Shown in pieces: positions 22,301 to 30,770 of a DNA stretch of 33,947 nucleotides. Each line of letters opens with the position of its first letter. Position 1 is the stretch's first letter. The stretch is taken from assembly GCF_000003605.2 (NCBI RefSeq), contig NW_003140813.1, forward strand, positions 268,680-302,626, in the 5' to 3' direction. This DNA is from Saccoglossus kowalevskii. Taxonomy: Eukaryota > Hemichordata > Enteropneusta > Harrimaniidae. The notes under the pieces are model-generated. The model searched no databases, was not told the DNA's origin, and saw only the letters and a list, made by a program, of their open reading frames with translations. A program made the position numbers and the translations under genes.

Positions 22301-23724
22301 TTTAGCAAATTGAGCAAATCAATAAATATATAATAGGACAGCAAATGTATGAGAATGTGGGGGTTGTACCACATTCATTCATTTATTCTGCCATTTAATC
22401 TCACTCCAAACCAATTAGGGATACCATGGTATGTGTGCAGTTAAAAGTTCATTTACTGCAATATTTGAATATATATGTACTCAACGAATTGTATTTGCTT
22501 TATGTAAATTTACTACGACACGAAGGGTATGCGTGATTATGAATTATCTTTGAATACCATCTTGCATTCTGTTGACGTAATGAACAAATAGTCTAATAGT
22601 CAAATAGTCTCATTGTACACATCAAATAACATTTCTATTTGGATTAGTTAAATTCAAGCTGCCGTCAGCAACCGGCATAAATGATTAGACAAAATAATTT
22701 TTTTTCACAACCCACCAAACCTTCCCAGACCATGGGAATGTCGTTATAGACACCATGCGAACTATGACGACTTACTCACCTGACCGACCACCCAAGAAGT
22801 TTTCGGAGCCTATGGAAATTATTTTGGACATCGTCCAACCTATGATCTGGCCACCTTACGTGCCTGGCCACTGGCAGCATCTTAGGGCATAGAAATATCA
22901 GGGAGGACACCATGCGAGCTATCAACACTCACTTACCTGAACGCCCACTAGGGACACAGTTTGCACACCGTCCAACCTAAAATGTGATGATCACTAACTT
23001 ACTTGGCCACCCACCAGACCTTCTCGGAGCCTAGGAATATCAGTATGGAGACCATATGAACTCAGATCGCTATTCAAATCAACGTTTGCTAATTGGTTTT
23101 TCCATTCGTATCGTATAGCCAATGGTAGATCATTGTGACTTGAAATAAATAAATAATAAATCAATCAATTATAATTATAATTCGATCAAACGAGTATCGA
23201 CCTACATTTTGATTCATCGCTATCTGCAATGGATCAAAACAAATTAAAGTTTCAATGCAGGACAGAGATCGCTCTAGCTTTGTTGTCATCATATCTGAAA
23301 AGCACGTGATCAAAGCAAATGCATTTTAGATTGTGTCTCGTCGTCCACAGAACATGATAACTGACGTAAGCACGATACATTTTTGGTGGGCGAGTTTTGA
23401 TTGTTTACTTCCAGTTAAATTCCTTTTCTGAAAAACTCAGGAGCTCACTGGTGATTTGCAGAAATCCGAGATACATATACGATTATTTACTAACCCATCA
23501 ACCAATGGAACCCTTCTCATAATATCCTTGGCATGCTCCAAGGTATCAGTCCCGGTATCAGTCTTGTCGTCTGAACCAGAGTTTGATGCAAGTGGTACAG
23601 CTATTGCAATGGCTATAACTGCTGCTGCGATGCCCACACCGAACGCCACAACGATTATCTTTCTTGTCCGTTTTGAACCGTACGATATTAGCGGTTCCTG
23701 TGAGATGCTGCCGTCGCCGTCCAT
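16186..23724 (-). CDS. DPEP: Membrane dipeptidase (renal dipeptidase family, M19), ten coding exons
   Basis: A binuclear zinc enzyme that hydrolyses dipeptides; family members also cleave leukotriene D4 and cystinyl-glycine. Exons on the minus strand: 23724-23495, 23138-23003, 20703-20571, 19645-19495, 18446-18383, 18198-18022, 17808-17712, 17194-17119, 16821-16686, 16353-16186. All junctions are GT/AG, phases agree, and the sum is 1368 nt (455 residues plus stop). Visible: H78-N-D80, E184 in GMEGGHS, H211 in LTHSC, H255 in DLSHVS, H276 in IFSHS, R287, and D349/D351 in GSDYDG. Cysteine pairs C130/C213 and C283/C315 and the dimer cysteine C428 (ECRTH) match the family. Residues 23-46 are a membrane segment after a basic RTRK, so topology is probably type II with the catalytic domain outside. 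The vertebrate GPI-anchor tail is absent. Usual family length is about 410. The Trp after HNDLP in vertebrates is Leu83 here. Confidence 0.95.
16631..16685. repeat. (CATA)n microsatellite
   Basis: About 14 uninterrupted tetranucleotide repeats abutting the 5' splice site of dipeptidase exon 9 (minus strand TATG units). Length is likely to vary between individuals. Confidence 0.97.
16686..16821 (-). CDS. DPEP: Dipeptidase exon 9
   Basis: Codes residues 355-400, with [16 protein letters not shown], the sequon N377-W-T, and [11 protein letters not shown]. The donor GTATGT is the first repeat of a (TATG)n microsatellite, so the intron begins with the microsatellite itself. Confidence 0.92.
17119..17194 (-). 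CDS. DPEP: Dipeptidase exon 8 (catalytic aspartate)
   Basis: Codes residues 330-354 plus two bases of Val355: [20 protein letters not shown] then YDGIS. It contains D349, the expected catalytic-site aspartate. Two overlapping GT donors are possible; GT/GTAAGT is chosen because it keeps phase with exon 9. Confidence 0.92.
17712..17808 (-). CDS. DPEP: Dipeptidase exon 7
   Basis: Codes residues 298-329 plus one base of Asp330: [18 protein letters not shown] then [15 protein letters not shown]315 pairs with C283 in the family. The acceptor is ATTCAG and the donor is GTCAGA. Confidence 0.93.
18022..18198 (-). CDS. DPEP: Dipeptidase exon 6 (two zinc histidines)
   Basis: Codes residues 239-297, beginning [20 protein letters not shown] and ending VPDEVLERL. 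It holds zinc ligands H255 and H276, C283, and R287, which matches the substrate-binding arginine of human DPEP1. Confidence 0.95.
18383..18446 (-). CDS. DPEP: Dipeptidase exon 5
   Basis: A 64-bp exon coding residues 217-238: [20 protein letters not shown] then GK. It matches the WADN to LSPFG segment of vertebrate enzymes, which is variable in between. The acceptor is TTTCAG and the donor is GTATGC. Confidence 0.9.
19184..19436. mobile_element. Two abutting ~120-140-bp MITE-like elements
   Basis: Three sets of ends are visible. The left end has AAAGGGCAGTGGTCGTCG, a central palindrome about TTTAAA at 19296-19301 has ACCACTCTTTAAAGGGTG, and the right end has CGACGACCACCGCCCTTTAA. This reads as element 1 (19184-19300) and element 2 (19296-19436), each with inverted ends AAAGGGYRGTGGTCGTCG, meeting at a shared TTTAAA. 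They lie in dipeptidase intron 4, are GC- and CpG-richer than their surroundings, and encode nothing. Confidence 0.75.
19495..19645 (-). CDS. DPEP: Dipeptidase exon 4 (bridging glutamate)
   Basis: Codes residues 167-216 plus two bases of Trp217. It contains [16 protein letters not shown] with E184, the residue expected to bridge both zinc ions, and [13 protein letters not shown] with H211 and C213. The acceptor is CCAACAG and the donor is GTGAGA. Confidence 0.93.
20322..20500 (-). mobile_element. MITE family T, copy 1 (decayed)
   Basis: A ~180-bp element starting TACTGTAAAAT, with inner GTGAAAATAAAATCCAGCGA and a degenerate far end. It is reverse-oriented relative to the copies at 28400-28580 and 31326-31502. 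It lies in dipeptidase intron 3. Confidence 0.7.
20571..20703 (-). CDS. DPEP: Dipeptidase exon 3
   Basis: Codes residues 123-166 plus one base of Gly167: [20 protein letters not shown] and on to AYVTTAQ. C130 is the first cysteine of a conserved intrachain disulfide. The acceptor is TTGTAG; the donor GTCTGA is weak by usual standards, yet frame and homology on both sides fix the boundary. Confidence 0.92.
21074..21330 (-). pseudogene. Three tandem decayed copies of dipeptidase exon 2 (3' half)
   Basis: In intron 2, minus strand. Unit c (21330-21230) reads [20 protein letters not shown], then KF, a stop, EGLVGGQ and donor GTAAGT. Unit b (about 21222-21154) ends REGLVGVQ with donor GTAGGT. Unit a (about 21140-21074) reads [20 protein letters not shown] followed by GTATAT. 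None retains the HNDLP-encoding 5' half or its acceptor, so they cannot replace exon 2. Confidence 0.8.
21590..22056 (+). mobile_element. LINE 3'-end fragment with (CTAT)n tail
   Basis: AT-rich 3' end of a non-LTR element in dipeptidase intron 2. It closes with CCAAATACAATTC and then CTATCTATCTATCTA, the kind of short-repeat tail LINEs carry. A faint terminal frame ([17 protein letters not shown]) resembles a LINE C-terminus. It is 5'-truncated; the left limit is approximate. Confidence 0.5.
22695..22992 (-). pseudogene. Four further decayed copies of dipeptidase exon 2 (3' half)
   Basis: Minus strand, in intron 2 within 10-310 bp of real exon 2. Unit d (about 22975-22938) is shortened but keeps the end GGGCGTTCAG and donor GTAAGT. 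Unit e (about 22925-22862) reads [12 protein letters not shown]. Unit f (about 22853-22782) ends GTCAG/GTGAGT. Unit g (about 22757-22697) reads [18 protein letters not shown]. They alternate with short spacers and form an array with the functional exon at one end. Confidence 0.7.
23003..23138 (-). CDS. DPEP: Dipeptidase exon 2 (first zinc ligands)
   Basis: Codes residues 77-122 and begins with THC-like sequence giving [12 protein letters not shown], including zinc ligands H78 and D80. It ends [15 protein letters not shown] before donor GTAAGT. Decayed copies of its 3' half, donor included, lie downstream in intron 2. Confidence 0.92.
23495..23724 (-). CDS. DPEP: Dipeptidase exon 1 (cytoplasmic tail, membrane anchor, start of catalytic domain)
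   Basis: Codes residues 1-76 plus two bases of Gly77. It has an acidic start, basic RTRK at 19-22, a hydrophobic Ile/Val/Ala-rich segment at 23-46, an acidic Asp/Thr linker, then [14 protein letters not shown]. The start is the ATG at 23724; the family motif VDG-HND is split by the following intron. The donor is GG/GTTAGT. A truncated near-identical copy lies at 26147-26491. Confidence 0.9.
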
Positions 23725-24159
23725 AGTGGTAGCGGTATTAATTATTTGATGGTCGTCCGATTAACAGACTGAAATCAGAATGGTATCTACATGTTTTGTT
23801 ATCTAGAGATACTAACCGGTCATAGTGCTAAACCAAAATACCGCGTCACGGTGAGATATATGTTTATGGGGTCATGTAAGCCAACGCAACCCGGCTTACA
23901 ATGATATTAACTCCAACAAAAATCTACACGAAGCGAATAAAGAAATAAAATAATAACATTACACTCAAGATTTCAGTTCAGCTATTTCAGTGCCAATGGA
24001 ATTAAAACCAAAATTAAGTATTGCTGGACTGGGTTGATGTAATCTAGAATCTTACTGAGAAAACTTGTATCAAATGGCTCATTTAAGTAGGTCACTGTCA
24101 TTTAAATAGGTCACTGCTTTCTTGCAATTGTTTCTTTTCACACATAGTCCACTTTTTTT

Positions 24160-25170
24160 TCTTAAAAGGTCAACAACTACAGAGGTATTTTACTGATTTC
24201 ATTAATGAGTAAAATCTTTACCATAATTCTTAATTCTCGGCTAGAAATATGGTTTCATCAGAACAATATTACTCGAGGCCAGGCAGGTTTGCGTCGACGG
24301 ATTGATAACATCTTCTCCCCTCAGTTCTTGATCACGAAGTATCTTACGAATCATAGAGGGCGCTGTTATTGTATTTTTATCAACTTCTCGAAAGCTTTCG
24401 ATATAATACATTACTTGCTATTTGCGTTCAATGTACAGTAAACTTGAAACCTGTGTAAAAAACAAACAATAGATTAACTGAGATTTTTTAAGTTCTCTCT
24501 TAGAACTAGACAGAGCTGCATCCTAAGCCCAAATTTTGTTTTCAATATTTATTGACGATTTGACCGACTGTATCATGATGAGACAGTTGATGTGTGGCGG
24601 TAATGTTGTAGATCGAGACTTTCCCAAATTTTATGCCGATGATGTAGTACAATTTTCTGGCATCTTCAAAGTCAGCTAAATTACCTGCACAAATCTTTTC
24701 GGACTGCCGGGTATAACAGTTAACGTAAGACAACAATTTGTGTATTTTCTCATGTGCTTATTTGTGACAGTATGAAAAATGGTTTGATGTGAAACCTGTC
24801 AAAATAGTAGCACAGTAACAATATTTGGAGCTAATTTTCATGTCGAGACTAAGCTGGACCATCAACATAATAAATCAGGCAAATATGAGTAAAACGGCGT
24901 TATTTCAACTAAAAACATTAATCTAGGGAGCATTTCCCATTATTTGACTCAGTAGTTGCGCCAATTCTGTGCAACACCAGTGAAATTTGTGGTTTTTATT
25001 CCAGATCCAAATCTGTAAATTTTTGTTTGGAACTAATAATAGAGCAAATGATACTGTCGTGCATTATAGATGTAACGGTGTGTAAAATAGTGTTAAACAA
25101 GGGACCACATAGATACCCATCGAAGACAGCGTTATTCAATGGCAGAGACTGAGAAGACGAGAAGTAATAT
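24160..25170 (+). mobile_element. LINE (non-LTR retrotransposon) reverse transcriptase relic
   Basis: The plus strand reads NNYRGILLISLMSKIFTIIL, then QAGLRRRIDNIF and FINFSKAFDIIHYLL. After an internal gap come SIFIDDLTDCI and FYADDVVQFS (the YADD catalytic box), and later LFDSVVAPILC. This is the reverse transcriptase order of LINEs. An internal deletion lies between the KAFD block and the FIDDL block, and stops and frame changes follow, so it is dead. It lies upstream of dipeptidase exon 1. I cannot assign the clade. Confidence 0.85.
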
Positions 25171-26044
25171 TAATGTAAACTTGACGTACCATGTTGAACT
25201 ATTGTTTTGTCGCCATGAATTTGGGGAGGTGTGGTTAATTAAATCAGAATGTAGATAACTTCAAAGCAACATCTGTATAATCAATGAATCCCCTACAAAT
25301 CTACCTGTAACTACTGAGACTATATATTAAGTGATTTGTTTGTATTCTGTCCGAGTTGTGCCAGCTTTACACAAGAGTTTCTAGACGATATTATGAAGCG
25401 TTGTACCTTTATTTAAAAAAAATCTTCATAAATCGTCAGTGAATAAGTCAATATGCATTATATACGTGTTTTTTCCATCTATTCCTGAAACATCCTATAA
25501 CATGTACATTTTAATATCTTCATATTGCATAATCAATTGACTCCAGAGCGTGGCGTTACGTATTGTTTTGAATGTGCACTTAATAGAGTGAAGGATACCA
25601 TATGCAAATTATTGCAATTGCGACATCTGTTAATACAAACTGATAATAAAGAGGGGCACAGGAGGCGCCTACCCCTTCTAACTCGTGGTTACTCATGTAC
25701 ATGTATCCGATAATGCAATGCGGCACAATAACGTCATTGCAAAGTAATTTGCCGAAAAAATACTGAAAATGTCACATTTCTCCAATTACTTTCTTTCGCC
25801 AAATTTTTATTTTCGTCATTTTTAGGTGGAAATTGTAAACATACTTTTATTCGAAATACACTCATAAAGCTGTCACACCAAAAGAAATACACTGTGATTG
25901 GTTGTAAACTGAAATTTGATTTTCATCAATATTTTTCTTAGAAATTTACCCAGGAAAAAACACCGGCTAAACCGAGTTTCTTATCTTTTCGTTATTTGTG
26001 CATAGGGGATCACGCCGGGCGACTGTGCGTTGCCAGGCAAAAAG
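25171..26044. other. Unassigned sequence
   Basis: No gene seen. It is AT-rich, with one 62-codon open frame (25525-25713) of no recognisable type. Confidence 0.4.
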
Positions 26045-26147
26045 TAATGTGTGTTTTTCAACACGGCTGTAGAGTTGCATACAGTCTCTTGTTTGTATTT
26101 TAGTGATTTTCAATAACATAAAATATGAGAGTGTATAATTGGCGAAA
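26045..26147 (+). repeat. Direct repeat A, duplicated left arm of a fold-back MITE
   Basis: A 103-bp segment from TAATGTGTGTTTTTCAACAC to GTGTATAATTGGC, recurring at 26492-26594 with one visible difference. The two copies flank the pasted exon 1 fragment. Confidence 0.92.
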
Positions 26148-26491
26148 GCACGTGATCAAAGCAAATGCATTTTAGATGGTGTCTCGTTGTCCACAGAACA
26201 TGATAACTGACGTAAGCACGATACATTTTTGGTGGGCGAGTTTTGATTGTTTACTTCCAGTTAAATTCCTTTTCTGAAAAACTCAGGAGCTTACTGGTGA
26301 TTTGCAGAAATCCGAGATACATATACGATTATTTACTAACCCATCAACCAATGGAACCCTTCTCATAATATCCTTGGCATGCTCCAATGTATCAGTCCCG
26401 GTATCAGTCTTGTCGTCTGAACCAGAGTTTGATGCAAGTGGTACAGCTATTGCAATGGCTATAACTGCTGCTGCGATGCCCACACCGAACG
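26147..26491 (-). pseudogene. Truncated copy of dipeptidase exon 1
   Basis: Colinear, without indels, with 23301-23645; I count four differences over 345 bp. It keeps the codons from FGVGIAAAV through the membrane segment to RRVPLVDG and the donor GTTAGT, and about 190 bp of the following intron. It lacks the start codon and first 28 residues, and the frame upstream meets a stop before any ATG. It therefore cannot supply the usual N-terminus unless joined to another upstream exon. It lies upstream of the real gene in the same orientation. Confidence 0.9.
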
Positions 26492-26737
26492 TAATGTGTG
26501 TTTTTCAACACGGCTGTAGAGTTGCATACAGTCTCTTGTTTGTATTTTAGTGATTTTCAATAACATAAAATATGAGAGTGTATAATTGGCAAAAGCCGGG
26601 TTACCGCGAAATAAATTATCATTTTGCGGCAACCCGGCTTTCACCATTTACACACTCCCATGATAGTGTTGTATTTTATTGAAAAAAACACAACAAAATG
26701 AATAGATGTATGCGATTCTAACAAGGCTGCACCCCGA
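26492..26737. mobile_element. Fold-back MITE with ~120-bp imperfect inverted arms
   Basis: The left arm (26492-26610) and right arm (about 26615-26737) are imperfect reverse complements. The centre is the tightest match: AAAGCCGGGTTACCGCG against GCGGCAACCCGGCTTT. Both arms carry GTTGCATAC/GTATGCGAT-type and TTTTCAATA/TATTGAAAA segments. It is non-coding and probably folds into a long hairpin. Confidence 0.75.
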
Positions 26738-26819
26738 AACTGTGTTGTGACCCAGGTGAAAAAAGATTATTAGTACTGTTCTTTACGTCATGATGGATAA
26801 TTAATGGTAGTGTGAGACT

Positions 26820-27170
26820 TTACACGAGCGCGCGATCGTTAACCTTACAGTGACGTCATGACACTGTGATAACAAATTGATTCCCACAATGCATCACTTT
26901 AACGTACACCTTAACTTATTGACAATTTTTATTAGCACCTGAGTTGGAACAAGCGATTCGGGTTTGTACCCCAGGTAAGCAAACGAATGGAATTAATTTT
27001 CGAAAATAATGTAACTAGAGGAAATATCAATTGATTGAACAAAATATCACTCATTAGATGTGTGATTTGTTGCTGTATAGCTACCTATAGTGGACGTATT
27101 TCCGGGTTGTCTCGTTCGCGTACATGCAATATGGCGAATTGAAAGTGTAAAGACATACAATGACAGGTAG
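26820..27170 (+). promoter_or_regulatory. Promoter-like CpG-containing stretch, possibly for the BTB gene
   Basis: It contains a perfect cAMP-response element TGACGTCA at 26851-26858, a ZNF143-like TTCCCACAATGCA at 26881-26893, an ETS-like ATTTCCGGG near 27098, and a YY1-like CAATATGGCG near 27127 in plus orientation. GT donors follow at 26975 (CCCCAG/GTAAGC) and near 27166 (GACAG/GTAGTT). This suggests one or two noncoding first exons for a plus-strand gene, most simply the BTB gene 2.7 kb downstream. It is inferred from motifs only. Confidence 0.4.
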
Positions 27171-27925
27171 TTTGTTTGTTTCTGTTATGTATCTACGATA
27201 TTTAGCTTCGATTTAGGTTATATTGATACGATGCTATTTGGTAACGTTTCGGCAAGAAAGGTTTCATTCTATTAGTGTTGTTGATCTGACAAACTTATAT
27301 TTCAGAAAACAGTACACGTTCCCACCACACAAATCATGACAGAACTCGCTGTGTGATGGATCGATAATTATGATCATTAGGCGCCAAGCTACACGTGCAT
27401 TCATAGCATAATAGCTGTGTTAAAGTGACAATACTCCTATCTTTGTTTTTATTATTTACGTTACACGTATAACCCACGCCATTGAGGTATTTTATTTTAC
27501 TTCAATGCCGACACTAGTTCTATGATTGAAAACTACTAGCAGTACATGTACTATACATGTATTATTAAAGTAAATCATATCGAGCACTGATATTATTGAA
27601 GTCAAGACGCTGTCGTGTCACACCCCTGTCATATCTACCCCTTCTAAATTATAACTGTACCTAAATAATTGATATAACATGTCTCAACACGTCTCATGTT
27701 AACAAAACATTATGTTAACAAGACATTTAACTGTAGGTAATTTCACTGGTATTCAATTTCACTCTTTTTATATTTGATCATATTCAGTGATTTGTAAATT
27801 CACAGAATTTCCACTGAAATAATGAGTTCTGCCAAGGATTTATAAGGTCTGTTTATGCAACTTACCTACCGGTAGTGATGTTCAGTGATATGTATGAGAT
27901 AAAAATTTCTCAAGAAACAACTTCT
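27171..27925. other. Unassigned intron-like sequence
   Basis: AT-rich, with no coding evidence and no recognisable repeat. It is probably intron of the plus-strand gene if the upstream promoter assignment is right. Confidence 0.4.
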
Positions 27926-27929
27926 CTCC

Positions 27930-28195
27930 TTTGCAAGTATTTATTACAAAGCTATCTTATTCCGTGTAAGCCATGACAAAATTAGGGAATTAAGAAATGC
28001 ATTATTTACAGCAATCTATATTTATGCCCCTAATGTACAACTAGAGAGGATATTTTTGTTGTGATTTTTTCAAGTTCTAGCAAAATTTGTTTTTCATGTT
28101 TTAGAATTGTTTTAGCTTATTTCGGACTTTACACTAGCTCTGTATTGTGTACGTGCCAAATAAAATATCCTATCTCTAAGCAATTGAGTCACAGA
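27930..28195 (+). mobile_element. LINE C-terminal/3'-end fragment
   Basis: The plus strand reads IYYKAILFRVSHDKIRELRN and ALFTAIYIYAPNVQLERIFLL, resembling the HDIR-x-LL segment near the end of LINE ORF2. A 3' UTR-like end follows (GTGCCAAATAAAATATCCTA, then TCTCTAAG). It is 5'-truncated and has stops. Confidence 0.5.
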
Positions 28196-28399
28196 ATGCA
28201 GTGAAAGATTAGAAAGGTTTGATTGGGTCAATAAAATGTTCTTTCACAATCACACGACTTTTTCAATTTATGCGACTTTTTCAATTCATGCGACTTCTTC
28301 ATCACATATCACAAACTTCTACCCTCATCTTATACAACCTTGGTTCTACATATATTGCAATCTTACCAGTTCACATTGATTAATTTAGCTGTTTTCTCC

Positions 28400-28580
28400 T
28401 ACTGTAAAATACTTTATTTTAGCTGGAATTTGTATGGAATTTGTTTTCACTGATTTTTGACGAGTTGAGTGTAAAATATAGGAAAATAGGAATTTTCACT
28501 AGATTTTATCTCACTGAATCACCCCTTCAACGAAAATAGCAGAAATTTATTCTAAGCGAAAATAAAGTATTTTACAGTAT
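28400..28580 (+). mobile_element. MITE family T, copy 2
   Basis: A 181-bp element with inverted ends TACTGTAAAATACTTTATTT and AAATAAAGTATTTTACAGTA, and an inner palindromic TTTTCACTGATTTTTGACGA block. TA at both ends fits the Tc1/mariner type of target. Non-coding. Confidence 0.85.
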
Positions 28581-29865
28581 TAGCCAAATTAAAACCCAGT
28601 AAATAATTAATTAGTTGACAGTATTGGAACAAACAGAATTAAAAGTTATTACATGATTCATGTCCAATGTGACATACAGTGCTTGTACATAATTTCTTAA
28701 CATAAAATTCAAACAAACACTGCATGAATACCATCGCACTTTGACCACTATGAAGCATTAATAATTTTGAAAAAGATTGTTGAGCTCCTCTCCAAAGATT
28801 CTACATTATTGTTTTTTTGATCAAGAGTTAAAAATGGCAAACTCTAGTAGAAATGAAAGCGAAGACGAAGTATCTATGAATAGTGAGGATTGTTTTTTGG
28901 ATTAAATGTATATGGGGGGGGGGGAGGCTTTGAAAATGTTTGGACTCATGGCAACCATTTATTTGTTTATCATGAGAGCATTTGCTCATATATTATAAAG
29001 GGGAAATGTTGACATCTGTATCTGTCTGACATCTGTACTACATCATGTTGTTTATAATATATTTTCACACTAACTGCGGTTAAGTATGCTGCTAAATGAC
29101 TTTGTTTCATTTTTCTGCTCAAGTTGAAGCGATGGGTTAAGCATGATTTTTATGAATTGTAAAGGTACCACAGTCACCTGGCAATATATGTTAAAAATAC
29201 AATATAGACAAGAAGATGTTAGTTTTAGTATTGTTGTTTGATATTGTATATTGATAATATTGTAAACGCTTGTGCACTTGTGTATTTGTGGTTGTCTGTT
29301 TTTAGTTTGAGTTTCTTGTTTACTGGATACATTTATGTATTGTATTGATTTAGAATACAAAGACTATTAAAACTGCATGTGCAAATATATTATTAATTCC
29401 TTGAGAAAAAAAAAGCATGAGATGAAAATCAGTTTTAAAAATTAAATTGTAATTTTTAAATAATAATGAAGAATCTAGAAAAAATTAATAATGTGTTTCT
29501 TATCTTTGTGTGTTCTATCTCAGAACAAAGCTCTTTTGGAATTGATGAAAAAGATTATTGTTAAACCCTATCACATAACAAATTAATGCGGGACGAGGTC
29601 CACAGATATTGTAGGCAATACCTACCATTTCCATTACAGTAAATGTTTGAAATATCTAATCCACATAAAAAAATAATCTTATTTACTGTATTTAAATCGC
29701 AGCAACTGTAGTGTTATTAGACATCTAGAAGTACTACACTGTCAATACCATGTTATCTAGAACAGAAATCCAGAGTTGACCCGGGTGTTGTCGCTACTAT
29801 GCTATAAACAGAAATATTCATATATGGACTGACCATACTACACTTACTGGAAATCCAAGAAGAAA
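28581..29865. other. Unassigned AT-rich sequence
   Basis: No gene seen before the BTB exon. It contains a run of eleven G at 28914-28924. The 96-codon minus-strand frame at 29070-29360 is low-complexity. Confidence 0.4.
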
Positions 29866-30265
29866 ATGATACAATCTCGGGTGTATACAATTAATCTACA
29901 TACGAGTAGTGCATTCCGCGTAATGAACGAACTACGTCAAAAACATGAACTCTGCGACATCATTTTACGAATAGAAGATCATGAATTTGAGGCGCATAAA
30001 GTGGTCCTTGCTGGATGTTGTCCATATCTGCGTGCTATGTTCACTAACGGCATGCTGGAAACTGACAAAAATTACATTGAAATACAAGGAGTTGATCCAA
30101 TGGCCATGGAACTACTCTTAGAATTTATGTACACTGGAAAAATTGAAATTACTGTGGAGAACGTACAAGGTGTTCTAGCTGGTGCAAGTATGCTAAACCT
30201 TGCCAGTCTACGCAATGTTTGTTCTTCCTTTCTTCAGTCTCAACTAGATGCCTCCAATTGTCTAG
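29866..30265 (+). CDS. BTB/POZ domain first coding exon of a Kelch-like (KLHL-type) gene; partial
   Basis: From the ATG at 29866, 133 codons plus one base end at donor CTAG/GTAAGT. Residues about 20-125 form a BTB/POZ domain: MNELRQKHELCDIILRI, FEAHKVVLAGCCPYLRAMFT, ELLLEFMYTGKIEI and ENVQGVLAGASML. The exon ends SQLDASNCLG, exactly where many KLHL proteins pass into the BACK domain. Such proteins usually act as substrate adaptors of CUL3 ubiquitin ligases, with Kelch repeats following. No BACK or Kelch exon is found in the remaining 3.7 kb, so the rest lies beyond the window. Which KLHL it matches cannot be told from the BTB alone; another BTB protein is possible. Confidence 0.9.
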
Positions 30266-30282
30266 GTAAGTAAACCAACTTT

Positions 30283-30770
30283 TCTCTAATAATAATAATA
30301 ATAATTTTATTAGCTTTTAAAATGGCGTAAGAAGTAACATACAAGTCAATAAGAACAAGAAAAAACAAACTATAAAAGCATTCGTACATGTAAATCATTC
30401 ATTTTCTCGTTTCTGAATTTCCATAGGTGGGTGAGAAAGTTTTGAATTTTTTTTTGATGTACTATTTCCTGAATCCTTATTGATTGCCCATAAAGCGTCA
30501 CTAAAGAGAGAATTAAATTTGAAATTAATTAATTCCACCTGATAAAATAGTTGGTTCTCCCCCAACTTTCCACTATTGTATTGGTCAGTGCTGAATAGAA
30601 TTTACTTCTCAAGTGGTTAGCTGATTTGCAAAGAAATAAAAAGTGATAAACATCCTCCTTTCCATCATTACAAAGCTTACGTACCCCGTCACCTAGAAAA
30701 GCCCAAGTAAGCACACTGTACATATATTTTAAATACTTTGTTCAGTGTAGTGCAGTATACCAATGATTTA
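30283..30770 (-). mobile_element. 5'-truncated LINE 3' end with (ATT)n tail
   Basis: The minus strand reads LCNDGKEDVYHFLFLCKSAN then HLRSKFYSAL, the Cys/His C-terminal domain found at the end of many LINE ORF2 proteins. It runs on to a stop, a 3' UTR and a terminal (TTA)n tract at 30283-30303 on the plus strand. The tail starts under 20 bp after the BTB exon donor. Confidence 0.7.

Noticed and set aside
23456-23749. 97-codon plus-strand open frame, repeated at 26302-26550
   Set aside because: Antisense shadow of dipeptidase exon 1 and of its truncated copy.
26283-26483. Independent small membrane protein gene
   Set aside because: It is the truncated exon 1 copy; in-frame ATG is lacking and the start would be GTG, which is not expected in an animal gene.
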